A stretch of 19,080 nt of DNA from the NCBI GenBank assembly GCA_946478775.1, contig CAMLDR010000078.1:1-19080 (forward strand). Reading direction: 5' to 3'. Shown here one piece after another: positions 7,543 to 13,806 of the stretch. The translations under genes and the position numbers were made by a program. The stretch comes from an uncultured Flavobacteriales bacterium. GTDB lineage: Bacteria > Bacteroidota > Bacteroidia > Flavobacteriales > Crocinitomicaceae. Every line of letters starts with the position of its first letter. The first letter of the stretch is position 1. The notes beneath the pieces were generated by a model. It was not told where the DNA came from. It searched no databases and saw only the letters and a program-made list of their open reading frames with translations.

Positions 7543-7896
7543 TCAAGTCGAAAAAGCATCCTCCATATGCTCCAATTTCGTACGGAACTGATTATGTACA
7601 ATTGAAATAATGTCAAATCGCACTTCATTGGGCAAGTCCCGGGATTGAATGTACTCGTTGGCGCAAAAGATGATCTGCCGCTGCTTCTTTTTGGTGACCG
7701 CCATCCACGGCTCGCCGATTTCTGCAGTTTGCCGGGTTTTTACTTCCACCACTACAATCTTTTCATCCTTTTCAGCAATAATATCGATCTCAAACTTCAA
7801 ATACCGGTAATTGATCTTCCGAATACGATATCCGTTTTTTTGAAGGAATTTTTGAGCCATCTGCTCCCCGAAAATGCCTAATTCCTGATCTGTCAT
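7543..7896 (-). CDS. yraN: YraN family (UPF0102) endonuclease-like protein
   Basis: Small cytoplasmic protein of 117 aa with the restriction-endonuclease-like fold. It shows the hallmark order G-x-x-G-E-x-x-A (LGIFGEQMAQ), GYRIRKINYR, then the PD-(D/E)xK core FEIDIIAEKDEKIVVVEVKTR with the acidic and Lys residues in place. Family members are predicted nucleases, perhaps acting on DNA or RNA intermediates, with no settled role. The ATG at 7896 gives the usual length of about 115-120 aa and the usual N-terminus; a longer reading from a TTG at 7941 would run through a hairpin and adds an atypical leader. It lies downstream of the small lipoprotein gene. Confidence 0.92.
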   Translation of the reverse strand: MTDQELGIFGEQMAQKFLQKNGYRIRKINYRYLKFEIDIIAEKDEKIVVVEVKTRQTAEIGEPWMAVTKKKQRQIIFCANEYIQSRDLPNEVRFDIISIVHNQFRTKLEHMEDAFST

Positions 7897-7923
7897 ATCT
7901 CTTTTCTTACTTAATTTAAGAAA

Positions 7924-7938
7924 AAAGATCAAATCTTT
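7924..7938 (-). terminator. Weak hairpin-plus-T-run after the small lipoprotein gene
   Basis: On the minus strand AAAGAT-TTG-ATCTTT is followed by further Ts. The stem is 6 bp and A/T-rich, 25 nt past the lipoprotein stop and just before the yraN ATG. It could separate the two genes or be partially read through. Confidence 0.4.
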
Positions 7939-7962
7939 CAAGCTTCTGAAGCAGAATCTAAC

Positions 7963-8211
7963 TTAATCTTTTACAGAACACAAGGTGTAGTGACCCTCGA
8001 TATTATCCTGGTTTGTTGCGATGATATCACATTCCGTTTTTGCGTCTTTTTTAGTCCCTTTTACCGGAAAAGAGGTGGTTTCTTCACGATCGGCGGCTCC
8101 AAACTCGGTATATTCCACCCAAGTTGTTTTGCATTCGCAATTTCTTACTTTCGAGCAGGAAGCTAGTACCGATACACCAAGTATGGCGGCAAATAAAAAG
8201 TTCGTTTTCAT
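7963..8211 (-). CDS. Small Cys-rich lipoprotein
   Basis: An 82-aa lipoprotein: hydrophobic signal FLFAAILGVSVLA, then lipobox LASC with lipidated Cys19. The mature part of about 64 residues keeps four more cysteines (25, 27, 61, 78), enough for two disulfides in the periplasm or at the cell surface. The composition is polar and charged (TEFGAADREETTSFPVKGTK). I do not recognise a family. It has its own promoter-like sequence upstream (TTG-N19-TAAAATTG) and ATG at 8211, so it is probably a real expressed gene. Confidence 0.75.
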   Translation of the reverse strand: MKTNFLFAAILGVSVLASCSKVRNCECKTTWVEYTEFGAADREETTSFPVKGTKKDAKTECDIIATNQDNIEGHYTLCSVKD

Positions 8212-8233
8212 TTTTTTAGGTTAAATGTTGGTG

Positions 8234-8263
8234 CAATTTTAAGGAAAAAATCCTTGGATGCAA
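8234..8263 (-). promoter_or_regulatory. Promoter of the small lipoprotein gene
   Basis: On the minus strand TTG (8263-8261), 19 nt, then TAAAATTG (8241-8234) matches the Bacteroidota pattern TTG-N19-TAnnTTTG with one mismatch. The predicted start of transcription leaves a leader of roughly 15 nt before the ATG. The spacer contains AAGGA/TCCTT, a small inverted repeat (8241-8245/8251-8255). Confidence 0.6.
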
Positions 8264-8279
8264 GCATTTTGAACTTTCT

Positions 8280-9986
8280 CTACCTCGTTTTAAACTCAAT
8301 ATTGCTTCCGCCGGCGCCTTTGATGACCTGCTGCCCGAATTCAAACTCCAGTTCTTTGGCTACTTTGCCGCGTTTGTCGTAGATCTTCATTTTCCCGTGC
8401 TTCAACCCATCTTTGTATTCGGTTTCAGAAACCAGATTTCCTCTTCGGTCCAGTTCAGTAGATTTTCCTTCCAGCAAACCATTCTTGTAAGTGGTGGTAT
8501 TACTTGGGATATGTCCTCCGGGCCAATAAGTGTACCAAACGCCGTCTTTCTCCCCGTTTTTATAATCGCCCTCTTCGGTTTTTTTATAGTCTTTCTGGGA
8601 AAAAGAAATGGAATGCCCGTCTTTGATGCTTTCTTTCACATCATAGTCTTTCAAAGGACCATTTGGAATTTTTGACTTCTTGATAATGACTTTATAGTTG
8701 AAAACGTCTTTGGGTTTCCCATTGTCAAAAAAGCTGGTCCATTCCCCGGATTTTTCTCCTTCTTTGTAATTCCCGAAAACATTCGGTTTTCCTGTTGGAA
8801 AGTAAGATTCCCATTTGCCATGAAGCAAACCGTTTTTGAAAGTGGCAATGTTCTTTTCTTTTCCGGTTTCCCAATAGTTCACCCAGGTTCCTTCTTCCTT
8901 GCCTTTTTCGTATTTTCCGGACATTAGAAGCTGTCCGTTTTCATACCAGGTGTCCCATTGACCGTGTTTTTCGTCATTGACGTAAGGAGAAGTTTTAAAT
9001 TTGCTTCCGTCTTTGTAGAAGTACTGCCAGGTACCTGTTTTTTTGTCGTGATCGTATTCGGCATAGTTCCGGAGTTCGCCGGTTGGGTACCAGTACGTCC
9101 ATTTGCCATTTTGCTGGCCTTTATCAAAAGAACCTTCCATGTCCTTGGTTCCTTTTTTCGTATACCAGGTCCACAAACCGGATTTTTCTCCTTCCGTGTA
9201 AGTTCCTTCTACATTCACCTGCTCATTGTCGTAAAAGTATTTGTAATCACCGTTCAATTTCCCATTGACGTAATTACTGGTTTTTTCCTTCTTCCCTGTG
9301 TAATAGAAAAAATTCCATGTGCTGTCTTTTTGCCCGTTTTTGAATTTTCCGTTGATGAGCAAGTAGCCATATATGGAGATCTCTTCAAAGGGCCCGTCCT
9401 TTAATCCGTCCTTGTAGTTGTACCATTCTTTCTCCATCCCGGTATCAAAGAAAGTGAGGTATTCACCATTCCCATTTTTTACTTTTTGGGTATGCAGGCT
9501 GTCGGGCATCCAGAATTCACGCAGATAGGTTGTGGTATCGATGATTTCTTCTACTTGTTTTTTCTGCCCGGTCAGGTAGTAATATTCCCAAATTCCAACA
9601 GGTTGTCCAAACTTATAATTTCCCTGGACACTTAATTTCCCGGTCTCATTCCATTCTCTGAAAACGCTGTCCTGTTCTCCCTTTTTAAAATAACCTTCCT
9701 GTTTGTTCTTGCCATTGGAATGAAAAGCAACGACTCTTCCATGCAGTTTTCCGCGGTAATAATTGCGCTCTTCGATGACTGTTCCAAATCGGTCATAGTA
9801 CAACCATTTTCCATGCTTGTCTCTCGATTCTCCTAACGGATCTTTGTAATAACTTCCGATGGATTCCAGCTGGGTTTGTTGAAAATCATAATAGTTCTTC
9901 TCTTTCGGAGTAAGGTTTTCTTTGTTTATTACCTGCCCCGTCAGCGTAAAAGAAAATAAAAGAAAGAGGATGCAAACGAATTTCAT
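8280..9986 (-). CDS. Exported MORN-like (YwqK-type) repeat protein
   Basis: A 568-aa protein from the ATG at 9986. It opens with a signal peptide (MKFVCILFLLFSFTLTGQ) and then consists almost entirely of about 19 repeats of roughly 23 residues, with pattern G-x-W-x-x-Y-x-x-x-G-x-x-x-x-x-x-Y-x-x-G-x-x-x-G, for example KWTYWYPTGELRNYAEY and TWVNYWETGKEKNIATF. These are MORN variant 2 repeats, the type annotated as YwqK family antitoxin; that label does not fit an exported protein of this size. The repeats form beta-hairpin solenoids, probably a binding or scaffold surface in the periplasm. The reading frame stays open to a TTG at 10007, but that would precede the signal peptide with polar residues, so the ATG is preferred. 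Partner is unknown. Confidence 0.88.
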   Translation of the reverse strand: MKFVCILFLLFSFTLTGQVINKENLTPKEKNYYDFQQTQLESIGSYYKDPLGESRDKHGKWLYYDRFGTVIEERNYYRGKLHGRVVAFHSNGKNKQEGYFKKGEQDSVFREWNETGKLSVQGNYKFGQPVGIWEYYYLTGQKKQVEEIIDTTTYLREFWMPDSLHTQKVKNGNGEYLTFFDTGMEKEWYNYKDGLKDGPFEEISIYGYLLINGKFKNGQKDSTWNFFYYTGKKEKTSNYVNGKLNGDYKYFYDNEQVNVEGTYTEGEKSGLWTWYTKKGTKDMEGSFDKGQQNGKWTYWYPTGELRNYAEYDHDKKTGTWQYFYKDGSKFKTSPYVNDEKHGQWDTWYENGQLLMSGKYEKGKEEGTWVNYWETGKEKNIATFKNGLLHGKWESYFPTGKPNVFGNYKEGEKSGEWTSFFDNGKPKDVFNYKVIIKKSKIPNGPLKDYDVKESIKDGHSISFSQKDYKKTEEGDYKNGEKDGVWYTYWPGGHIPSNTTTYKNGLLEGKSTELDRRGNLVSETEYKDGLKHGKMKIYDKRGKVAKELEFEFGQQVIKGAGGSNIEFKTR

Positions 9987-10012
9987 GGAATTGGAATGAG
10001 TTTTCAAGGTAA

Positions 10013-10024
10013 TAATCGCGATTA
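10013..10024. promoter_or_regulatory. Perfect 12-bp palindrome TAATCGCGATTA
   Basis: TAATCGCGATTA lies between the LysE-like gene stop (10044) and the MORN-repeat gene start, 27 nt before the latter's ATG. Its size and position fit an operator for a dimeric regulator, but it could be chance. Confidence 0.3.
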
Positions 10025-10043
10025 AATGGAAATGTTACAAGAC

Positions 10044-10694
10044 TTATTTTGCCAGAAAGCCTTTGATAACCAACAACACTCCTGTTCCGATAATAATCAG
10101 TCCAATGAGCCTGTTAAGTCCCAACAATACGTTTTCTGTAATGAACGGCCTTAATTTTTTAGCGCCAAGAATTTTTAAAAGGTCCACAGCGAAGAAGGTT
10201 ACCATAATGATCAGAATGTACCAGTAGGTACTTTCGTCAATGGCTTCACTGGCATTTTTCTTCCCGTCAGCACCCAATGCAATCACCGTAATCCAGTAGA
10301 AAATCACTCCCGGATTGGCAATGTTCAGTAGAAAACCTTTCAATCCTAAAAGGATCAGGTCTTTTTTGGTACTGCTTAACGCTTTATCTGTTTCTTTGGC
10401 GTCTTCCTTTGGTTTGCGCAGCAGGGTCACTAATCCGAAGATAATCAGGATAATCCCGCCGACAATGGAAATGATATGTGCGTATTCTCCGGAAGTTATT
10501 TTGGTAACCTGGGCATAAAAAACGAGGGCAATTAAGATATAGATCAGGTCAGAAAGCAGCACACCCACGTCAAACGCAATAGCAGCGCGGACTCCCTTCC
10601 GAATACTAGTCTCCAAAAGAAGAAAGAATACGGGCCCGATCATTATACTGAGTATAAATCCGGTGAGGATGCCTTTGAGTGTTAAATCTAGCAA
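10044..10694 (-). CDS. LysE/RhtB family amino-acid exporter
   Basis: Inner-membrane exporter of 216 aa with about six membrane segments. The N-terminus (LTLKGILTGFILSIMIGPVFFLLLETSIRKG) is the family signature, including the GPVFF turn and the following IRKGVRAAIAFDVGVLLSDL. A charged cytoplasmic loop (RKPKEDAKETDK) follows segment three, then FLLNIANPGVIFYWI, the conserved asparagine-proline segment. Family members export Lys, Arg, homoserine, threonine or related metabolites; the substrate here is unknown. The start is TTG at 10694: the next Met falls inside the first membrane helix, and the family length and N-terminus match the TTG. A TATATTTG promoter element lies about 25 nt upstream. 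It precedes the MORN-repeat gene by 57 nt. Confidence 0.9.
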   Translation of the reverse strand: MLDLTLKGILTGFILSIMIGPVFFLLLETSIRKGVRAAIAFDVGVLLSDLIYILIALVFYAQVTKITSGEYAHIISIVGGIILIIFGLVTLLRKPKEDAKETDKALSSTKKDLILLGLKGFLLNIANPGVIFYWITVIALGADGKKNASEAIDESTYWYILIIMVTFFAVDLLKILGAKKLRPFITENVLLGLNRLIGLIIIGTGVLLVIKGFLAK

Positions 10695-10716
10695 AAGATT
10701 GGTTTTTCTGTTTTCA

Positions 10717-10724
10717 CAAATATA
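10717..10724 (-). promoter_or_regulatory. -7 element TATATTTG of the LysE-type gene
   Basis: The minus strand reads TATATTTG at 10724-10717, a full match to TAnnTTTG. No clear -33 TTG is seen. The distance to the TTG start at 10694 fits a short leader and supports that start. Confidence 0.55.
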
Positions 10725-10817
10725 ATCATTCGTTCTACTTGTGAGTCCTCTATTGGAAAAGAAAGCAGGTGAAGGAAGTGGAAATTCAAATGATTTTGTA
10801 AAAAAACGCGCTGGATG

Positions 10818-10849
10818 TTATTTTAACTGCTAATAAGTCATTACATTTG
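10818..10849 (+). promoter_or_regulatory. Promoter of the 119-aa protein gene
   Basis: TACATTTG at 10842-10849 fully matches TAnnTTTG and is followed by C. A weak -33 (TTA at 10818-10820) lies 21 nt upstream. The start codon at 10870 is 20 nt downstream, consistent with a short leader. Confidence 0.65.
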
Positions 10850-10869
10850 CATGTCTTGAAAGTTGAAGT

Positions 10870-11229
10870 ATGAAAACGGCCATTGCCAATAAAAAATTAG
10901 AAACGATTGTTTCAAAAGTGGAAAAAGAGGGGATTGCTTACAAGGGTATTGTAGACGATTTGAAAGAATTGCGTGAGCAGGCTTTGAAAGAACAAGATCC
11001 TTTGGTGGTGAAAGTTTTGCGTTTGTCATACGAGTTTTTGTTAGACAGAAGCGCATTCGATGTTCAGGCACAATACGAAGAGGATGAAGAAGGAAATGAG
11101 TATCCTTTGGAAATTGAAGACCAGGAAAACTTTTTGTATTTGTTGAATTTGCTGAAGAATGCGGATCACAAGATCAATAGAGAAGAAATTAAGGATTACC
11201 GTACAGCTCTAAAACAAGAATTGTACTAA
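10870..11229 (+). CDS. Small charged hypothetical protein
   Basis: A 119-aa soluble protein with no signal peptide or membrane segment. It is predicted mainly helical: residues 5-38 and 90-119 are rich in Lys, Glu and Leu, with an acidic middle (QYEEDEEGNEYPLEIEDQENF, about 67-87). I do not recognise a named family. It is likely a true gene: it has an ATG start, a TAnnTTTG promoter 20 nt upstream and a strong intrinsic terminator directly after the stop, making it a one-gene transcription unit. It stands divergent to the LysE-type gene. The acidic/helical make-up could suit a protein- or nucleic-acid-binding partner, but no function can be inferred. Confidence 0.8.
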   Translation: MKTAIANKKLETIVSKVEKEGIAYKGIVDDLKELREQALKEQDPLVVKVLRLSYEFLLDRSAFDVQAQYEEDEEGNEYPLEIEDQENFLYLLNLLKNADHKINREEIKDYRTALKQELY

Positions 11230-11248
11230 ATCGGTAGAAGATACGTTT

Positions 11249-11284
11249 AAACCCTGACTTGCAAGAGCAACGTCAGGGTTTTTT
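11249..11284 (+). terminator. Intrinsic terminator of the 119-aa gene
   Basis: AAACCCTGAC (11249-11258) pairs with GTCAGGGTTT (11272-11281). An inner TTGC/GCAA stem with loop AAGA extends it, with a single C bulge. A T-run (to 11284) follows. It begins 20 nt after the stop codon. Confidence 0.93.
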
Positions 11285-11343
11285 GTTTGGTTCCCGACTT
11301 AACGGGTTTTCAATCCGGCAGAAAGCACTATTTTAGCGACGCA

Positions 11344-12312
11344 TTGGAAAAAGAAAAGAAACATTTGGGCCATATTGAATCCTTAAGGGCTATTGCAGCT
11401 CTGATGGTGATGGTATTCCATTTTATTTCATTCCAGCATCCCAACGGACCTTTGATCGCAAATGAATCAATCCGCGGGTATTCGGAATTTGGAGCGCAGG
11501 GAGTAGAACTGTTTTACATCATTTCCGGATTTGTGATTTACTATTCGCTTGCAAATCCTTCCTTTGGGTTTAAACAGTATCCCAAGTACCTGCTAAAAAG
11601 AATTTCCCGCATTTTTCCTCCTTTTTGGGGAGTCATTTTATTAACCTGCACGGTTCCGTTTATGTGGGGCTGGCCTTTTCCGTATGGCTGGAAAGAATTG
11701 CTGCAGAATGCAACGCTGACGGTAGATTTGTTCAAGCAGTATAATTGGATGAACCTGATTTTTATCACCCTGAAAGTAGAATTCCTTTTTTATCTCATAA
11801 TAGGTTTACTGGCTGTACTGATGAAAAAAACAAGCTGGAGTTATGCCCTGATCACGTTTGGAAGCTTAGCAGGAACTTATTATTATCATGCTTCGTTTGA
11901 CCTGGTGCACAACATTCCTTTTTTCCTTATTGGAATTGCCTGCTGCCAAATCTATAAATCTACCGATCTGGTCATTAATTACTGTCTGATAGCAGCTTGT
12001 ATGCTCTTTCTTTGCCTGGTCTTTCCACTGGAAGATGTGATGATTTCAGTAATTGGAATTGTTTTTTTACTTTGGATACCGATCAAAAACCGTTGGATGG
12101 AACAAATTGGGCAGTTTTCCTATTCCATTTACCTGACCCATGGGTTTTCGGGAGGTTTGTTTTTGTTTTACTGTAAAAGCGAAACGGGTATGGGCTGGAA
12201 TCCCTGGTTGTACTTTATAGCAGCGGTCTGCGGTTCTGTTGCCTTTGCGCTCTGTTATTATTGGCTGGTAGAAAAGCACGCGATCAGTTTGTCCCGGAAA
12301 ATCCGGTATTAA
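11344..12312 (+). CDS. Acyltransferase 3 (OafA/YrhL-like) membrane protein
   Basis: Integral inner-membrane O-acyltransferase, about 322 aa, with about ten membrane segments. The N-terminal catalytic signature is present: IESLRAIAALMVMVFHF, giving the R-x10-H spacing, then GVELFYIISGFVIYYS and LLKRISRIFPPFW. Members transfer acetyl or other acyl groups from the cytoplasm to sugars of O-antigen, peptidoglycan or capsule. No ATG precedes the first helix, so translation must start at a rarer codon. TTG at 11344 gives a 14-residue lead-in before the signature; the frame stays open to TTG at 11287 (341 aa), but that codon abuts the T-tail of the preceding terminator. No clear promoter is seen (TATTTTAG near 11328-11335 is a poor match). 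It is convergent with the glycosyltransferase genes, which fits a role in modifying a surface glycan. Confidence 0.88.
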   Translation: MEKEKKHLGHIESLRAIAALMVMVFHFISFQHPNGPLIANESIRGYSEFGAQGVELFYIISGFVIYYSLANPSFGFKQYPKYLLKRISRIFPPFWGVILLTCTVPFMWGWPFPYGWKELLQNATLTVDLFKQYNWMNLIFITLKVEFLFYLIIGLLAVLMKKTSWSYALITFGSLAGTYYYHASFDLVHNIPFFLIGIACCQIYKSTDLVINYCLIAACMLFLCLVFPLEDVMISVIGIVFLLWIPIKNRWMEQIGQFSYSIYLTHGFSGGLFLFYCKSETGMGWNPWLYFIAAVCGSVAFALCYYWLVEKHAISLSRKIRY

Positions 12313-12320
12313 AGTGTGAT

Positions 12321-12388
12321 TTCGACTCCGCTCAATCAACTTTCAATCAAATCGGACTAGATTCAATTGGTCACTTAGCGGAGTCGAA
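12321..12388. repeat. Inverted repeat between convergent genes
   Basis: TTCGACTCCGCT (12321-12332) is inverted exactly as AGCGGAGTCGAA (12377-12388), and a weaker match continues inward for about 15 more bases per arm (CAATC/GATTC-type blocks), so the arms fill most of the 83-bp gap between the AT3 gene and the GT2 gene. It has no T-run. It could act as a bidirectional transcript-end structure; the motif resembles a repeat recurring between genes in related genomes (recalled, not searched). Confidence 0.7.
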
Positions 12389-12395
12389 GTGCCAA

Positions 12396-13112
12396 TTAGT
12401 TAGTAAAGCGGTATTTGATAATGCAATAAATCGCTCTGAAACCATCTTTCCAGCCAATTTTCTTACCTTCCTCGTATGTTCTTCCGTAATAAGAAATGCC
12501 CACTTCATAGATGCGGATTCCTTTGCGTTTAGCCAGCTTGGCAGTGATTTCAGGTTCAATTCCGAAACGATTTTCCTTGATTTGGAGATCTTTTGCAATA
12601 GTGGAACGAATCAGCTTATAACAGGTTTCCATGTCAGTCAGGTTCAGGTTCGTCATCATATTGGATAAGCCCGTGAGAAACTTATTTCCTTTAGAGTGCC
12701 AGTAAAACAAAATACGATGAGGTTGGTGCCCCATAAAACGGGAACCATAAACAACATCGGCATTGTCCATATAAACAGGCTTTAAAAGCAGGTTGTATTC
12801 TTCGGGATCGTATTCCAGATCTGCATCCTGGATAATAATGTATTCACCTGTGGATTCCTTTATAGCACGATTAATTGCGGCTCCTTTTCCCTGGTTGTGG
12901 GGCTGAGAGAACAAGCGAATATCCATTTCCGGATTCGCAGCCATGTATGCTTCAATACGCTCCACCGTATTATCCTTCGAACAATCATTTACGATCACTA
13001 ATTCTTTATGAATGTCGTTTTCAAGCTGCACTTTTTTGATCTTGTCCAGGATCAGGTGAATGGTTGGACCTTCGTTGTAAGCCGGAATAAGAATGGATAA
13101 TTTTTGAATCAT
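12396..13112 (-). CDS. DPM1-like family 2 glycosyltransferase
   Basis: Cytoplasmic GT-A glycosyltransferase of 238 aa with no membrane segments. Motifs in order: [12 protein letters not shown] (8-18), VNDCSKDNT with Asp43, [13 protein letters not shown] (72-84), and the metal-binding [12 protein letters not shown] with DAD at 96-98, then [10 protein letters not shown] and [25 protein letters not shown], which are characteristic of the DPM1/polyprenyl-phosphate sugar synthase branch. It likely transfers a hexose from a nucleotide sugar to a polyprenyl phosphate. It lies 32 nt downstream of scoB with no promoter seen, as the last gene of the unit that begins with the GT-C membrane protein, which could use its product. 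Sugar and acceptor cannot be told from sequence. Confidence 0.93.
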   Translation of the reverse strand: MIQKLSILIPAYNEGPTIHLILDKIKKVQLENDIHKELVIVNDCSKDNTVERIEAYMAANPEMDIRLFSQPHNQGKGAAINRAIKESTGEYIIIQDADLEYDPEEYNLLLKPVYMDNADVVYGSRFMGHQPHRILFYWHSKGNKFLTGLSNMMTNLNLTDMETCYKLIRSTIAKDLQIKENRFGIEPEITAKLAKRKGIRIYEVGISYYGRTYEEGKKIGWKDGFRAIYCIIKYRFTN

Positions 13113-13144
13113 GCTGGGATAATAACGTAAAAAAGGGAATTTTA

Positions 13145-13801
13145 TTAGATATTCATTTCGGGAACAAAATCCGGAACGACCAGATCTCCTTCTGTTTTCG
13201 AAACGATTTCTTCGACACTGACTCCCGGAGCACGCTCAATCAGGTGAAATTTGTTGTCTTTGATCTCCAAAACGGCTAATTCGGTAACGACTTTCTTCAC
13301 ACAACCAACTCCCGTTAAAGGCAAAGTACAGGCTTTCAGTATTTTCGATTCACCTGCCTTGTTGGAATGCATCATGGCAACGATGATATTCTCGGCAGAA
13401 GCAACCAAATCCATTGCACCACCCATTCCTTTTACCATTTTCCCCGGAATTTTCCAATTGGCAATATCGCCGTTCTGTGAAACTTCCATTGCCCCAAGAA
13501 CCGTTAACTGCACGTGTTGGCCGCGAATCATAGCAAATGATGTTGCCGAATCAAAAATAGCTGCACCCGGACGTAAAGTAACCGTTTGTTTTCCTGCATT
13601 GATTAAATCCGGATCTTCTTCTCCCTCAAAAGGAAAAGGCCCCATTCCCAAAATCCCGTTCTCGGATTGAAATTCAACTTCAATGCCTTCAGGAATGTAA
13701 TTTGCAACCAAGGTTGGAATACCAATCCCTAAATTCACGTACCAGCCGTCTTTTAGTTCCTGTGCAATTCGCTTTGCAATTCCGGTTTTATCTAGTGCCA
13801 T
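13145..13801 (-). CDS. scoB: 3-oxoacid CoA-transferase subunit B
   Basis: Beta subunit (218 aa) of a family I CoA-transferase such as succinyl-CoA:acetoacetate CoA-transferase, which activates acetoacetate in ketone-body and amino-acid breakdown. It carries the nucleotide/CoA site [15 protein letters not shown] (22-36) and the catalytic [10 protein letters not shown], with Glu47 forming the glutamyl-CoA intermediate, then GGAMDL. Length and sequence are normal. It starts 5 nt after the stop of the GT-C membrane protein, so it is co-transcribed with it and not with scoA, which lies 2 kb away on the other side of that gene. Confidence 0.95.
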   Translation of the reverse strand: MALDKTGIAKRIAQELKDGWYVNLGIGIPTLVANYIPEGIEVEFQSENGILGMGPFPFEGEEDPDLINAGKQTVTLRPGAAIFDSATSFAMIRGQHVQLTVLGAMEVSQNGDIANWKIPGKMVKGMGGAMDLVASAENIIVAMMHSNKAGESKILKACTLPLTGVGCVKKVVTELAVLEIKDNKFHLIERAPGVSVEEIVSKTEGDLVVPDFVPEMNI

Positions 13802-13806
13802 GTGCT

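Noticed and set aside
7437..7628. 63-codon minus-strand open frame overlapping the yraN 3' end
   Set aside because: It is out of frame with yraN and runs into the palindromic GC-rich patch; composition (Ala/Arg-rich tail) reflects that patch, not a protein.
7897..7941. Longer yraN starting at TTG 7941
   Set aside because: The extra 15 residues run through a hairpin with a T-run and are outside the usual family N-terminus; ATG at 7896 fits family length.
8958..9404. 148-codon hydrophobic open frame opposite the MORN-repeat gene
   Set aside because: The periodic Phe/Val-rich translation mirrors the Lys/Gly/Tyr repeats on the coding strand and has no start signal or domain.
8280..9986. Toxin-antitoxin system based on YwqK-type repeats
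   Set aside because: The protein has a signal peptide and no toxin-like gene is adjacent, so the label is a family name rather than a function.
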